NCBI RefSeq assembly: GCF_047511655.1
Contig: NC_133400.1
Span: forward strand, 749,001 to 813,000
Reading direction: 5' to 3'
From: Castor canadensis
Lineage: Eukaryota > Chordata > Mammalia > Rodentia > Castoridae
DNA length: 64,000 nucleotides
This document shows, piece by piece, positions 9,791 through 20,736 of this stretch (position 1 is the stretch's first letter; each line of letters starts with the position of its first letter). The notes below the pieces were generated by a model that was not told where the DNA came from, made no database searches, and saw only the letters and a program-made list of their open reading frames with translations. Position numbers and translations under genes: made by a program.

Positions 9791-10384
9791 GTGGAAGCAG
9801 CAACAGCTGCTGCCCTAGAGGCAGCAGTGGTGACAGTGGCAGTAGCAACCAGCAGCAGGTTAAGAGTTCCAGAGAGGGACTAGGACAGAAATGACAGGGA
9901 GCAGAGGGGCAGCAGAGACAAGGAGGAATGATAGAGGTAGGGAGAAGGTGATAAAGGGTAGAAAGCTGAGGCTGAAGAGAGACAGAATGCTGTAAAGAGC
10001 CAGGGAAGAGAAACTTTGGGCCCTGGTCACTGGAAGAGTTCCAGAGAGCTGCCAAGTCTTAAAGGCCAAGGGTCTCAGATACCCTAAACATGAGAGCTGT
10101 AACACTTTCTCCTGTAGGATGAGAGTTCCAGCACCTAGGACTGTGTGAGAGCTATAACAACAGAAGGTGCCAGCTGCTGCTGCTTCCTGCAGTCTGCTGC
10201 CAGCTGAAGATTACAGTAGTTGCCAAGTGCCAGGGCTACTGGTGGTGAAAGTCCAGAGCAATAAGCCTCTGAAATGGAATCTTCTTGTGAGATTGGGGCC
10301 TGCTGTGCTGCCTAGGGTCACAGCTCTGTTAGCTCAAAGTAGAGTTCCCAATTCACACTGAGTTCTTTGTCTCATGAGTGTGAT
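9791..10384. other. Purine-rich sequence between two LTR-like segments
   Basis: Repeated GAGTTCCAGAGAG-type phrases (near 9863 and 10036) and AG-rich runs suggest retroelement-derived leader or internal sequence. No gag, pol or env-like frame is visible. Confidence 0.3.
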
Positions 10385-10448
10385 GAATGCAATTCACGGA
10401 CAACAGAGGGTGAGATTGTAGACAAGAGGTTTATTAAGAGAAAGAACA

Positions 10449-10627
10449 GGCCGGGCACTGGTGGCTCAGGCCTGTAATCCTAGCTACTCAAGAGGCAGAG
10501 ATCAGGAGGATCGTAGTTCAAAGCCAGTTCAGGCAAATAGTTCACGAGACCCTATCGTGAAATAAAAAATCACTAAAAAGGGCTGGTGGAGTGGCTTAAG
10601 GTGTAGGCCCTGAGTTTAAACCCTAGT

Positions 10628-10672
<45 letters not shown>
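10449..10672 (+). mobile_element. B1-ID dimeric SINE inserted in the reversed LTR, with (GA)n tail
   Basis: The B1 half begins GGCCGGGCACTGGTGGCTCA. The ID half retains a B-box-like GAGTTTAAACCC. The tail has become a perfect (GA)n run at about 10630-10671. The imperfect flanks AGAGAAAGAACA (10437-10448) and AGAGAGAGAACA (to 10674) may be the target duplication. Confidence 0.88.
10630..10671 (+). repeat. (GA)n microsatellite
   Basis: About 21 uninterrupted GA units sit at the 3' end of the SINE. Confidence 0.95.
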
Positions 10673-10673
<1 letters not shown>

Positions 10674-11020
10674 AAAGTTCTCATGTGAGGCAGAGAGGGG
10701 TCCCAGCTGGGATGCCAGAGAATTTTGGGCCTGGGTTTTTTTTTAACCTGTTTGCTCCTGGGAGTAGCCCATTTTCTATGATAATTTGGTGTGCAGAAAG
10801 CAGCATTCTGGCTGGCCATGCCCACAACCTTCTAGTCCCACCATGGTCTCCCATGTTCTCCGTTAGGTCCTTTTCCGCCCATCTGAGTTCTAGGTGTGGG
10901 GAGAGGGTGCAAGGGAAGTGGTGTGAGGGATGGTGTCATCTTTTCTGTTTGTCAGCAGCTCAGATTATGGAAGTTTCCTGGGGGCCCTTGATCCTAACTA
11001 CACCTCCCTATTTTTAGCTG

Positions 11021-14000
11021 TTCTCTGGCCTCCAGCCTGGGCACCTAGAGTCATAAGTCTTTGACTTCTAACGCCTGCAGCAGTGGGCTCCTGTCCTCAG
11101 GGCTTGCAGCTGTGAGCCTCTGGTCTGCCACTCCAGCCCCGTGGCATTGGCACTCCAGGGCCCAGGACTGTCAGCACTGGCAGAGTGTCTCCTCGCCTAC
11201 CCATGATTCCTCTCCACATACAGCAAAAGGTCCCCAGTCAGCAGGAGATGGTGAGTCAGCTCCTGTGGTTCTGGGTCCTAGGAGCTGACGAGAGCCTGCA
11301 CATTTGGATGAAATAGTTAAGGATGGTGGCAATGGGAAGGTGTGTGTTGGGGGGGGGAATCTCTGTGAAATGGCCTTGCTCAGTTACCCTGCAAAGAAAC
11401 ACATAGGATTTTCCCCATCCGTGCCTTTGTTTTCTGGTTCTCCTTGCAGTGGCTACTCACAAGCACCAGTGGCAGGAATGACCAAACCTTTGAGGACAGT
11501 CCCTCACACGGGAGACATAGTCTAAAGTAGCAAAAACAATCAGCAGAGACAGCCGCGTGAAGAGAACTCCCGCAAAAACCTCCCGGTGACGTCCTTAGAG
11601 CCAATTTGATGGTCCACGAACCAAGCACAAGTTTTCTTTCTCAGAGAGCTGAGGGAATCTTGGGGATTAAGAGCACCATGGCTAAATGGAATCCTCAATG
11701 GAAGGGCGGGAAACCAGTTATGGAAAGCCCCCAAGATAGAACAAAAAGACAGGTGGCAAGGGGGAGAGGAAAGAAGAAAATCAGCAGGTGTCTGAGTTTC
11801 AGGAAGGGAGAGCAGAACAGACAGAAAGACATTCAACAGAATTAGTAGAGCCAAGGCCGTAGAGCACCAGGCACCATGAGCAAAAGTGGCAGCAACGTAG
11901 CAGACAGCAGTCCCTACCTGGGGAACTTCTGTGAGCTCAGGGGGCCACCTGAGGCTGTCAGTATATATTAACTGTTTACATCTTCATTGCCAGCCCCACA
12001 CACAGCAACCCCAGGGCAGATGTGCAAAAGCAGGTCTGGGATAAATGGGGACGCTCCTTCTGGCAGCCAGACAGCAGCATGGACATTCTTTGTGAGGGTG
12101 GATGGTTCTCACTTGCCCCTCTAGGAGATGGGCTGAGCTTCACCACCCGACAATTTGGGTGTGGCTTGCAGTACAGCCTCTGTCCTTACCATGGGCACAG
12201 GTGGCCAAGATGCACCCACCAAATCCACATACCTCACAAACCCCCCAACCAGATACCTCCCTCCATCCCTCCCCCTCCCCCCACAGCACACACACACATA
12301 CCCCACCTGCCTGGCCTTTCCCAGAGGAAATCTTCCCAGCTGGAGCATCCTGGTACAGGGTTCCCATCACTCCCCTCGAGATGATCCTTTACACCTCCAG
12401 CTTAATAAGCCCAAACTGCTGGGGGCTTTGGGGTCACACCTTTCCCTTGATTGCAACACCATGAGGCTCTGGCTGGCAGCAGCTTGCTCACAAAGGGAGC
12501 TTCTGCAAATTGTGAACGCATTGCCTCCACTGCAGGTTCTGGGAGTGGCTGCTGAGCTCAGAAAAGGAGCACTGACCAGGCCCAGCCCCAGGAGCACCGA
12601 CAGATGGTTTGCTCTCTGAAGTGACTCAGGGCAGAGGCTATGGGCCCACAACACCTGCCTGTGTTCAGCCACACATAGGTGGTCCAGCCCATACTGAGCA
12701 GGGCTCACCTGAATTCACAGCAGGACACTGAGGGGACAGCTGTGCTCATAGCTTCTGGATGTCACAGGTGGCACCCCAGCCATCTCACTCTCTTGATCAT
12801 GTGCTCAGGGAAGTCACCTGCCAGGTGGAGAGAACTCTCAAGAAGCCCCATGGAGGGTGGGTGTGGTGAGAAACTGAGGCCTGCTGCCCAGGCCATGTAA
12901 GGAGCTGCCTGAGCAGCAACTCCCACCTCCCCCATGGAGTCTCCAGGTGATGTAGCTCTGCTCACATCTGCTCCCACTTTGAGGGAGCTCCCAGCTAAGC
13001 CACTATGGCTTACTAACACCAAAAAGCACACAGCGGTAGAGGACTAACACACCACCAGGGATGAATTAATCCTGCCGAGACTCAGTTCCTTACCTGACGG
13101 CCACCAGTGGATGATCTGAGTCAAGTAAGGAATCCACAGAAGACATAGTACTGGGGAGCACAGCAAATGCTCAGTGTGCAGCCATCGTCACTGTCATGCA
13201 GTGTCCTGTGAACCTTGACCGCACTCAGAAGAAAGGGCTCGGGAAGGTGCAACTCAAACAGGTGGGTTCAAGGCAGGCTTTGTGGGGAATGAGTTATTTG
13301 AATCAGTGCTTGAAGAGGTGGCAGGATCGGGACATGGGGAGATGGGAGGAGCATCATGCTAGGCAAAGGGCATGGCATGGACAAAGTGCAAGGCCGGAAA
13401 GCAGGCAGCTGAGGGCACCTGCACAATGCATGGGGAGTAGGAGGAGGAGGAGGTTGTGAGTTGGTGGGGTCAGACTGGAACTGGGATTAAGTGGTTCAGG
13501 ACTTAAATGGTAGGAACCAGGGCCACTGGAGTCAAAGGAACCTATCAAGAGTCCTATGCAGGGACTGAGGACTTAGAACAAAATATACAAGGCTGCAGCA
13601 GGGACCCCAAGGCCATGGCTCTTTGTGGCAAGGCCACTCCGAGCCTTTGTGGGAGGCATGCAGGCTCTGCTGAAGAAATGAAGGAGAACCACAAAATATG
13701 AGAAAGAAAAGAAAAGAAACTCTCTGAGCCACTGTTGTCTAAGTGTAGCTCACAAGACCCTCCTCATTGCAGAGGGGGTCCTACCCCATCCCCTGGAGGG
13801 AGAGTTTGGCACTGAGAGGTCAACTGGGTCTCCCCACCCAGCCAGCCCCTTTAGATTGCTCTATGGCCCTGTTCTGTCCAATCACATCTTGATATGGCTG
13901 TCCACGCTTTAGCCATGTCCGCTCAATGGGTCTGCATGGAAGCTAAGAGAGACAGGGGTTGGGGGCCTTGCAGGCAGCTGAACTCGCTGGCAACTCCAAA

Positions 14001-16620
14001 TCTGCAGGGACAGACGCTCCTACACTGGGGACCTGGCCAGCCCTCGCCCCATGTGCTTTTGTCTAACTGTCCATCTTATCCTTATTAATCTCCTTCTAAC
14101 AACAGTGTCCCCATGGCCTGTGTCCTGTTTTAACAAACTAATTGTACACACTGGGTCCCGGAAACCTCAATTTACAGCCAGTCAAGCTCAAGTACAGACA
14201 GCCGCCCTCCATGACCTCATGGACACAGTCCCACTAACCACATCTCACCTACGTGGTTCCACTGACCACATCCACCCCACTACACAGCCTGCTGGCCACA
14301 TCCACGCCCCACCCAAACCGTGGCTCCTCTGACTGCATCCACGCCTCACCCCCTCCCCCGCCGTGGTCTCACGGGCCATGCCCATGTGTCACCCATGTGA
14401 CCTCTGAACACATTCACCTCTCACCCCTCACAGTCCCTCATGCTAGACCACAACTCACAGGTCTAAGAAACAGCTGCCGATCTACCAGATTAACCCTGCT
14501 ACTCAACTTTGCCTCTTCAGGCTCTAGCAGGCCAACCTCCTGACCCTCTCCTCCATGACCTTCTTATTGTGTGCAATTGCATTTTTGTAATTTTCCTTAA
14601 ATTATGACGAGTAATATGTTCACTAGAAAAACAGGTGGATAAACCTCAGATAAAACAGTATCTGTGAGCACACCAGGCCTTGAGTCACCTCCAGAACCTG
14701 GCCCTGCTTCTCCTGAGCCCTCCCATGCTCACGTGCGTGTGTGCGTGCATGCACAAGGCTTGCTGCTGCCCTAGCAATGAGGGTGTTTATGGGGATTCTC
14801 CCATTTTTCCCAACTCCAGTCCCTCCCTTTACTGCCCAAGGTCCATGGCAAAGGGACGGGAATTTGGGTATTTGGCCAGAAGGTGTTCGACACACCCTCT
14901 CAAAGTTCTAGGAACTACAGAGGTCCTGCCATTACCTAGAGCACACAACCTTGGGTGAAGTCCCATGGCTGGCATCCCTTTACAGACCCATAGATGTGAA
15001 ACCTCATAGGGTGAAATTGTCCCAGTGCCAAACACATGGGTCCCGGCAGCTGGTGCCAGCTTGGCGCGGGTGCTCCAGGGTCTGGCTCTCACACATGGCA
15101 CGATGGTGCCGCTGCCAGCTCTGCGAGGCAGCTGCAAGGCGGTCCCCACCCTCCCCTGGCAGTACCAGTTGGGAAGCAGCCACTGCTACTCCACGACTAC
15201 CTGTGGCTGGGGTTGCATTTCCTGGTGACCAGAAATTTGGTTTTTTTTTCCCAAATCCTCCATCCACTTTCCACCTGTCCTTCTCTTGCCCCTCTCCTTC
15301 CTCCGCCTTCACCAGTAGCCCTGATCCTCACCATCTCTGTCATAGTCCACATGTGTTTTGTGCCCAGCTCCAGACTTGAGGTGCCATCTGCATCATCCAG
15401 GCGGTGGCATCCTCCTGTCACTTGTGCCAAGTTGGGGCAGATACCATCTGTGAGTGCCATGGGCCAAGGTCCCATTTGCTGCCTGGTCCCTGGAGTCTCG
15501 AGCCTCAGGGTTGCCCTCCAGAGAGTGGCACGGCCAGCTGCCAGGAAGGAGAGTGATGCTCTGGGATTCCAGACCAGTGTTTGGGCTGCCACTGTACCAC
15601 AAAAGGGAACCCTAGCAAGCAGCAAGTCTCCCTGTGAAGCAAGGAAAACTTGGACTTGAATAGGGAAAAGTACAGAGGCTGCTGGCTGAAGGGAGTTCCC
15701 ACAAGGACCATGCTGTCTGAGAGCCAGATGGGTCTCAGCCGGAGGAAGTAACAGAAACTCGTCCTAACTTGGCACTTGGCAATTTGTGAAATTTCGCAGA
15801 TGTGGTGCCATTGGAACAGCATTTCCCAGTGTTCAGAATCACCTCCATCTTTATAAAAGGACAGAGAAGGGCCCAGGAAAGGTGGCCCATCCAGGGACCA
15901 TATCTTAGTAGATGGGTTCTGACCTGGCCTGGCTTTGGAGTGCTGGAATTAGGGGGTATGCATTCACTCACCATTCCTCCCCACAGCCTGCAGGGATGGA
16001 GGGTGGGGACAAAGAAGAGAAGGGAGGAGGGTGGTGGGCTCTGTGGGTGAGAGGGGTCAGGTATTTGAAGCCATCTTATCTGAGAATGTTCTCAGATACC
16101 CATGGCTGAGAGTCCAGGAGGGGCTGGCCCACCCCTGGACTGGTCCCCCAAGAGCAGCTGGGCAAGCCTGGGTCACAGGGGCTGCAGACCAGACAGGGTG
16201 ACTGAACTGCTGAGAGAGGAGGAAGCTGAGAATGGCGCAGTGACGAAGCCTTGAGATAAAACTGAATGCATATTTAAAAATGGTGCTGGAAGAGGGAGAA
16301 AACCCACATTTCCTGTGTCCTTTTCAGACTTTCACGTCTCAGATGCTGCTGGAACAGCCAAAGGCTCCCTGAGTTGCCCCGTCCTTCTGCAGACCTGGCT
16401 CCATCCTGACCCTGGAGCCATCCCTGCTGTGGGGTGGTCACAAGACTCCTTCAGTGAGGGGCTCCAGGAGGGGCCGTGCCTTTGGTGGCCCCCACTCCTA
16501 AGAGCCTGTTTCCTTTTGTGCAGGGCTGAAAACTTCTGAAAGTGCTGAAGACTTTGGTGGCACCACAGAGGGGCTCCATCAACCCAAGGTGTGCCTTCAG
16601 AACATCATGATGGTGGGGGC
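11021..16620. other. Intergenic sequence without recognised gene
   Basis: Frames of up to about 207 residues (for example 15036-15659, plus) overlap others on both strands and show no family features. Minor items are a C-rich run near 12240-12290 ending in a short CA repeat, and a degenerate CCACATCCAC-type repeat at about 14220-14400. Confidence 0.45.
14220..14400 (+). repeat. Degenerate tandem repeat (CCACATC-type units)
   Basis: Variants of a phrase such as GACCACATCCACCCC and GGCCACATCCACGCC recur every 30-45 bp. The units are too diverged for an exact copy number. Confidence 0.4.
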
Positions 16621-16624
16621 ATGT

Positions 16625-16915
16625 GGAGGAGACGCTTCTTCACCTCATGGCAGACAGGAAGCAGAGCAGAGCTGTGATGGAAAGCAAGATACATCCCCTA
16701 AGGATACGCCCCGTGACTTCCTTCGGCCCCGCCAGCCAGGTCCCACCTTCCACAGTTCCACCACCTCCCGGTCTTCAAATCTGTCAGTGGATTAAACCAC
16801 TGATCAGATCAGAGCCCTCAGGGTCTGTCTCTGGAAGTCCTCACAGACACACCCAAAAGTGCACTTTACTAACCTCATGGGTGTCACTCAATCCAACCAA
16901 GTAACAACCAAGATT
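16625..16915 (-). mobile_element. MaLR-like LTR fragment
   Basis: On the plus strand the segment reads as reversed LTR sequence with CTCATGGCAGACAGGAAGC, CCACCTTCCACAGTTCCACC and CAGTGGATTAAACCACTGAT. It matches the pattern of the copy at about 30905-31272. It is diverged and its limits are approximate. Confidence 0.5.
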
Positions 16916-17060
16916 AACCATCACAGAGGCCTCCTGGTTTCCTGGACCTTCCTGCCTTCCTTCCAAGACTCTGGTCCTCATGTCCTCAGCACCAAGTGGG
17001 ACTTTGCTTGGGGAGCATCAAAGGTCATCTGACAGCATCAGGAGTCTCGAGAGCTGGGAG

Positions 17061-17084
17061 TAGTGGTGGCAGGTGCCACCACTA
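17061..17084. repeat. Perfect 11-bp inverted repeat with 2-nt loop
   Basis: TAGTGGTGGCA and its exact reverse complement TGCCACCACTA flank a GG loop. It lies just before the CA-rich region. Confidence 0.9.
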
Positions 17085-17154
17085 GTGGTGCCACCTAGGG
17101 GTGGCAGGGGGAGGAGGCTCCTCAGTGCATCTTTTTTGATTGCAAGAGGCAAGT

Positions 17155-18345
17155 TTGCCTCACGCTCATACGCACATGCTCACACACAGGTACAGAGAGC
17201 CCACACTCACATGGATGCACAAACACACACACAAACACGAGTGTGCATGTGCACACACATTCACATACATGAACACAATTGTACACAGGTACACACCTGT
17301 GCACACACATGCTTACAATAGACAAAGGCACATTCACTAATGTGGGTACACACTCATCAACACTCACGCAGGTGTCCATGTGCACTCACGCACACTCACA
17401 TACACTCACACATACATCGTTGCATTTGTGAACACACTCACTTGCATACTCATGCACATGTGTGCACATGTGCATATAACAGACAAGGTCGCATGCACTA
17501 TAGCACACACAATCATATACACACCATGTACGTGTCTACATCTATGAACATGCAGCGTCAAATATACTCATAGGTACAAACCCATGTGCACACATGCTTG
17601 TGGTGTATGTGCCTTCATACACTTGTATATGTGAACACACTCACCTCCATACAATAAACACACTCACCTTCACATTCACGCATGCACCTCACACTCGTGC
17701 ACACTCACCCCACACATGTGCACTCACCCACCTGCACACGTGCGTACATCCACCCATAAACAGGTGCATACTCCACCTCCATGTACACATACATGCACAA
17801 ACAAACCTATGCAAACGAACCTGCACACACCCACCTAAACACACACACACACACACACACACTCACCTTCACCCACACACTCTGTACATACCCCCTGCAC
17901 ACACCTGTACAGACCCACCTGGCACACAAGTGCACACTTATCTGCATGCACACATGCACATACTCACTTAAATACCTCACTGGCACACATTCACCTGTAC
18001 ACACAGGAATACATGTACACATACCACCTGTACACACACACCTACAAACACCACCTCACAGACCCAGCTGCAAGCACCACCTTCACACACTCACCTGCAC
18101 CCATGTATAAATACCACTCACGTGCACACTCACCAGCACACACACCTGCACCCATGTACACACCACCACCCTCGTATAACCACCCATACATACCCACTTG
18201 CACATTTACCTGAACCCATGTGCACCCGCTACCTTACACACTCACCAGCACACAGGCACACTCGCTTGCACACACGCGCAGGTACACACTTGTCTGCACA
18301 CATGCACGCACATGCATGCACACACCACCTGCACATACATGTATG
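17155..18345 (+). repeat. Long degenerate CA-rich simple-sequence region
   Basis: About 1.2 kb is dominated by CACA, CACTCAC and CATGCACA phrases on the plus strand. A pure (CA) run lies near 17838-17861. Open frames rich in His and Thr here are artefacts of the repeat. Confidence 0.9.
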
Positions 18346-19900
18346 CTCCCGTACTGTGGACCCCTGTGTTTCTGACAGCACAGAAGGTGAACCCCACAGT
18401 GGGGCTGGGAGGTGGGAGGCCTCAGAGGGACAGAGGGTCACACTCATTCATCGGCACATGTGCAGGCACATTTATGTACTTGATAGGATTCCCGAAGGTC
18501 CCAACGTCACTGGCTGGACACACTAGTGAGGATAGGTGCCTGCAGCAGGGATGAGGTCCCTTTGGTAGCCATGACACTTCCATCTGCCATCTGTGGCATG
18601 GGTCTTTCCTGGATCTGTCAGCAGTGGAGCCACAGGGACACAGCATCAGGGAATGTGAGACCTCCCTGGGCCCTGCCCAGAACTCAGGCTGACTGAGCCA
18701 TCCGTTCCCGAGGCATTCACGAGTGGTCTGTGACATGACATGGCAGGTCCTTGATATGACAGGTGCATACACGATTTATTCCACATGGCTGGTCCTGCTA
18801 CTAATGGAACTGTGGTGTGGCCCGTGCCTAATCCTGAAGCAGCAGCCCCTGTTCCCCAGGACTTGGCTGCTACATGGGTCCCCAAATGCTCACCTCATGG
18901 AGATACAGTGGCAGGTGCTGTGAGTGCCCAGTGTCCCCCAGGTTTTCTGGAGTGATGTAGATAGGGGTGGACATCACAGAAAAGGACAGACCTGGTCACC
19001 TTCATAGCAGCCGTCTGATGCCCTGCAGTTCATTCACCTCTGACACCACCTGAGCCAGGCAGACCCCACAGGCTAAGGGCTGGTCCACAGATGCTCCCAT
19101 TCAAACATCAGCAGCAAATGGGGTCCCAGGTCCCCATACCACACTTTCAGGAATTCTCAGGACCCCCACTTGCATAGGACAGGTTCTTAGAATAGGTTCT
19201 TAGAATGACTCAGATCTTGGGAAAGTGTGTTACTCATTAGAGTTTGTTATAAACGAGCATCAAGGGGAAGGACTCAGAGGACAAAGCGTGGGGAGGGTGC
19301 AGGGCTCCACCTCCAGCACCACAGGGTGCTCACAGCCCTAAAGCCCTGCACCATGGACTCAGAGCTTTCTCAGGTAAGGCACAAGCTGCGTAGTGAACCA
19401 CTGGTGCCTGAGGCACACCCTCTCCCTTCCCTGGAGGTCGGCAGCCTTCAGAGCTGAACAGGACCTCTGATCCCAAAGCTGTTCTTTTCCATGAGGCCAG
19501 CTACCCTGGACGCCAAAAGCCCACCCCATCACACATCCACCTGAATCAGGTGTGGCTAGAAGAGACTCTGTAACAAGACCCTCCAGCCCTTCAGAAAGTT
19601 CCATTGTGACTAAAGCACACAGCAGTGGCTTAAAACAGCAAAAGCACATCTAGCACAGTTCTCAGAGTCCACGAAAGTCTGAAATTAAGGACTTGGTGAC
19701 TGGGCTCCCTCTGTAGGCTCCAGGGGCGTCCCCTGCCTCTTCCTCATCTGTGGTCAGTGGCAGCCCTTGGTGTCCCTCATCCCTTGTTCCTCAGCTGCCT
19801 GGGTTCTGCCTCGTCTTCCCAGGCCATCCCCTCCTCTGTATCTCTTCCCTCTCCTTTCCTTACAAGGACAACAGTTTTTGGATCGGGGGTCCCCTGCTCC
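18346..19900. other. Intergenic sequence without recognised gene
   Basis: I see no repeat I can name and no coding exon. A short duplicated phrase TTCTTAGAAT occurs at about 19180-19207. Confidence 0.45.
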
Positions 19901-19904
19901 AGTG

Positions 19905-20020
19905 TGGCCTCATCTTAACTTGATTTCTTATGCAGAGTCCTTATTTCCAAACGAGTTCACCTTTTGAGGTTCTAGGTGGGCTTTGATTTTGGGGGAACAC
20001 TATTCATTCCAGCACAGTGG
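19905..20020 (-). mobile_element. MLT1-like MaLR LTR fragment
   Basis: On the plus strand, CTCATCTTAACTTGATTTC followed by TTATTTCCAAACGAG and TTTGGGGGAACACTATTCA corresponds to reversed MLT1-type LTR sequence. It is short and diverged. Confidence 0.6.
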
Positions 20021-20433
20021 GGCCCAGCACAGAAAGCCCCAGGGGAACTTTGACCTTGGACTCCTGGACTCTGTGTCGGGGAAGAGGTCTGGCCAGGCTG
20101 CTCCTGGCCATGGATGCCTTCTGGAACCCTGTGACAGAGACGTCTCTCTCTGGAAGACGCCCTTGGAAGATGACTTCCATTCCAAGGAATTTCCTTCTTA
20201 TTGCCAAGTTATTTTTTTAACGGAAGAAAAGCATAAAAAAGAAAATCATCATATTCCCAAATACACATGAAACCATTCTGTCAACATTTTGAGATGTATC
20301 TACACTGTGTTTTCTGTACCTACAATGCCTTTTTATAGACATAGTTTGGATCATAGGGCAATTCTGTGTTGTCATTTACCTTTAATATTTCATGAAGTGT
20401 TTCAAAGTCTAAAAATATTCCTACAGTGTTCCT

Positions 20434-20736
20434 CTTCTCCTTCTTCCTCTTCCTGTTCTTCTCCTCCTCCTCCTCCTTCTCCTCCTCTCCTCCCCTCCTC
20501 CTCCTCCTTCTCCTCCTCTCCTCCATCTCCTCCTCCTCCTTCTTCTCCTCCTCCTTCTCCTCCTCCTCCTTTTCCTCCTCCTCCTCCTCCTTCTCCTCCT
20601 TCTCCTCTCCTCCTTTCCTCCTTCTCCTCCTCTTCCTTCTCCTCCTCCTCCTTCTCCTCCTCTTCTCCTCCTCCTCCTCCTCCTCCCCTCCTCTCCTCCT
20701 CCTCCTTCTCCTCCTCTCCTCCTTGCCCTCCTCCAC
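20434..20736 (+). repeat. Pure polypyrimidine tract (CTCCTC/CTCCTT)n
   Basis: About 300 bp consist almost only of C and T on the plus strand, built from CTC and CTT triplets. Overlapping frames encode only Ser/Pro or Arg/Glu runs and are not genes. A tract this long can form triplex (H-DNA) structures. Confidence 0.95.

Larger units (their letters stand above)
10385..11020 (-). mobile_element. LTR-like segment, reversed, interrupted by a SINE
   Basis: On the minus strand the order is a U3-like segment and then CTGCCTCACATGAGAAC. After the inserted SINE come TCTTAATAAACCTC and a U5-like stretch. The AATAAA followed by CTCTTGTCTACAATCTCACC is characteristic of an LTR R/U5 boundary. The family is not identified and the outer edges are approximate. 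Confidence 0.45.

Noticed and set aside
15036..15659. 207-residue plus-strand frame
   Set aside because: Overlapped by a comparable frame on the other strand (15197-15625), no domain and no splice or start context worth calling.
17122..18526. His/Thr-rich and Cys/Val-rich frames
   Set aside because: They come from the CA-rich repeat domain on either strand.
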